Origin: Sphingomonas pokkalii
GTDB taxonomy: Bacteria > Pseudomonadota > Alphaproteobacteria > Sphingomonadales > Sphingomonadaceae
Assembly (NCBI RefSeq): GCF_003096275.1
Contig: NZ_QENQ01000001.1
Location: forward strand, 2,719,407 to 2,783,406
Length of the DNA stretch: 64,000 nucleotides
Reading direction: 5' to 3'
A program made the translations under genes and the position numbers. Below the pieces are notes generated by a model, which saw nothing but the letters and a program-made list of their open reading frames with translations, made no database searches and was not told the DNA's origin. Shown in pieces: positions 62,949 through 64,000 of the stretch; positions within the stretch are counted from its first letter, which is position 1, and each line of letters starts with the position of its first letter.

Positions 62949-63784
62949 ACTGGCGTTCGCTGCTGTTCGTGCCCGGCGACCGGCCCGATCGCTTCGCGAA
63001 AGCCGCGGCCAGTGGTGCGGATGCGTTGATCCTCGATCTGGAGGACGCGGTCGCCGCCTCGGCGAAGGCGATGGCACGGGCGGCGGTTGCCGAATATCTG
63101 AAGGCGCCGCGCGGTACGAGCGGCGTGCTGGTACGGATAAACCCCCTGGGGAGCAGCTTCTGCGCGGATGACCTGGCCGCGCTCCACGGACTGGCCCCGG
63201 ATGGGATCGTCCTGCCCAAGGCGGAGGGGGCACCCAGCGTACGGGCGCTGGCCGCGCGGCTCGCCGCATCCGCCATCGCCGCCCCCATTCTCCCGATCGC
63301 CACCGAAACCCCGGCAGCCATCTTCGCGCTGGGCAGCTATGCCGGCTGCGACGTCCCGCTGGCAGGACTGACCTGGGGAGCGGAGGATCTGCCTGCGGCC
63401 ATCGGCGCTGCCGCAAGCCGCGAAGACGATGGCAGCTTCACGCCGCCCTATGAAATGGCACGGGCGCTGGCATTGTTCGCCGCCCATGCCTCCGGCGTGC
63501 CGGCGATTGAAACCGTCTATCCCGATTTTCGCGACCTCGAAGGCCTTGGCCGGTTCACACATCGCGCCGCCCGTGACGGCTTTACCGGGATGATGGCGAT
63601 CCACCCGGCCCAGATCGCGACGATCAACGCCGCCTTCACGCCCACGGCCGCGCAAATCGCATTTGCGCGGCGCGTCGTCGCCGCGTTCGAGGATGCACCG
63701 GATGCCGGGGTACTCCAGATCGATGGAAAGATGATCGATGCACCGCATCTGCTGCAGGCGCGCAGACTGCTCGCCCGAAGCTGA
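62945..63784 (+). CDS. CitE-like CoA-ester lyase (HpcH/HpaI aldolase family)
   Basis: This 279-aa TIM-barrel enzyme of the CitE/malyl-CoA lyase family begins MNWRSLLFVPGDRPDRFAKA. It has ALILDLEDAVAASAKAMAR, a metal-site Glu in PILPIATETPAAIF, LAGLTWGAEDLPAAIGA and GMMAIHPAQIATINAAF. Relatives cleave citryl-, malyl- or citramalyl-CoA. No HMG-CoA lyase gene (LiuE) is seen in the operon, so this enzyme may do a comparable last step, or serve another pathway. It is coupled to the MaoC gene by ATGA overlap. Confidence 0.86.
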   Translation: MNWRSLLFVPGDRPDRFAKAAASGADALILDLEDAVAASAKAMARAAVAEYLKAPRGTSGVLVRINPLGSSFCADDLAALHGLAPDGIVLPKAEGAPSVRALAARLAASAIAAPILPIATETPAAIFALGSYAGCDVPLAGLTWGAEDLPAAIGAAASREDDGSFTPPYEMARALALFAAHASGVPAIETVYPDFRDLEGLGRFTHRAARDGFTGMMAIHPAQIATINAAFTPTAAQIAFARRVVAAFEDAPDAGVLQIDGKMIDAPHLLQARRLLARS

Positions 63785-63901
63785 GGGATGGATGGACGGG
63801 CGATTCCGAGCCCGCCGGCAGCCCCGCAATCGCCGATCCGGCCTGAAAACGGGGAGCAGGTCACGCGGCTCGGGTGTAAGCGCGGGAAACCAGGCATAAA
63901 A

Positions 63902-63931
63902 AAACCGCCTCAGGAGTTCCTGGGGCGGTTT
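63902..63931 (-). terminator. Intrinsic terminator for the reverse-strand initiator tRNA
   Basis: AAACCGCCTCAGG (63902-63914) pairs with CCTGGGGCGGTTT (63919-63931), one G-U pair, loop AGTT. On the reverse strand the stem is followed by a long T run (complement of 63898-63904). It may also stop the forward liu transcript, which has only a short T stretch. Confidence 0.85.
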
Positions 63932-63943
63932 GGTGTGTTGGTG

Positions 63944-64000
<57 letters not shown>

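Overview
The window reads as a chromosomal segment of a GC-rich alphaproteobacterium of the Sphingomonadales, most likely Sphingomonas or a close relative. Lineage markers are a CtrA cell-cycle regulator, a PEPxxWA-CTERM exported protein, a Caulobacter/Xanthomonas-type TonB-dependent receptor, an NDUFA12-type complex I subunit next to a DUF2155 lipoprotein, and an initiator tRNA of alphaproteobacterial type. This placement is inferred from gene content, not from a phylogenetic marker. Genes are packed tightly, with many 4-base ATGA stop/start overlaps, and no gene-free stretch exceeds 300 bases.

Region 1 (1-15.9 kb) is mostly housekeeping. It holds a DabA/DabB inorganic-carbon transporter pair with a divergent LysR regulator, the aspartate/glutamate leucyltransferase Bpt, threonine ammonia-lyase, an exported amidohydrolase, CtrA, an AI-2E-type permease, a LysR regulator divergent from pirin and WrbA, an RluA-type pseudouridine synthase, the ribosome rescue factor ArfB, a palindromic intergenic repeat and free-methionine-R-sulfoxide reductase.

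Region 2 (16-24 kb) is a glycan-use cluster. It contains a TonB-dependent receptor, a GH89 alpha-N-acetylglucosaminidase and, overlapping it, a membrane acyltransferase related to heparan-alpha-glucosaminide N-acetyltransferase, followed by an S41 peptidase lipoprotein. The GH89/acetyltransferase pair mirrors the two consecutive lysosomal steps that remove N-unsubstituted glucosamine from heparan sulfate.

Region 3 (24-36.8 kb) is mixed housekeeping and signalling: a small hydrolase, a deoxyinosine/uracil-type DNA glycosylase, a GAF-histidine kinase with a degenerate ATPase domain, small lipoproteins, an orphan ParA, the leucyl/phenylalanyl transferase Aat, DUF2155, NDUFA12, a double cold-shock protein, RecX, a fatty acyl-AMP ligase, a GGDEF-EAL protein, a PEP-CTERM protein and tRNA-Trp.

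Region 4 (36.96-56.8 kb) is the most notable part: a contractile phage-tail-like injection system of the extracellular (eCIS, Afp/PVC-like) type. The forward operon encodes a DUF4255 cap protein, an unrecognised 396-aa protein, a 36-codon micro-ORF, sheath, two tube proteins, DUF5908, a LysM-type CIS tube/baseplate protein, a VgrG-like spike, a gp25-like wedge, an Afp11-like wedge and an Afp12-like wedge. A convergent operon encodes the tape-measure protein, the AAA+ ATPase and a PAAR-like DUF4280 tip. The Afp12-like protein carries a Ser-Pro repeat linker and a C-terminal DUF1906 (Rv2525c-like, glycoside-hydrolase-like) domain, which suggests a cell-wall-directed activity built into the baseplate. 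No tail-fibre gene, capsid, terminase, integrase or T6SS membrane-complex gene is seen.

Region 5 (56.9-64 kb) is a leucine/isovalerate (liu) catabolic operon under a divergent LysR regulator: isovaleryl-CoA dehydrogenase, both methylcrotonyl-CoA carboxylase subunits, a MaoC-type hydratase and a CitE-like lyase. The window ends inside an initiator tRNA on the reverse strand.
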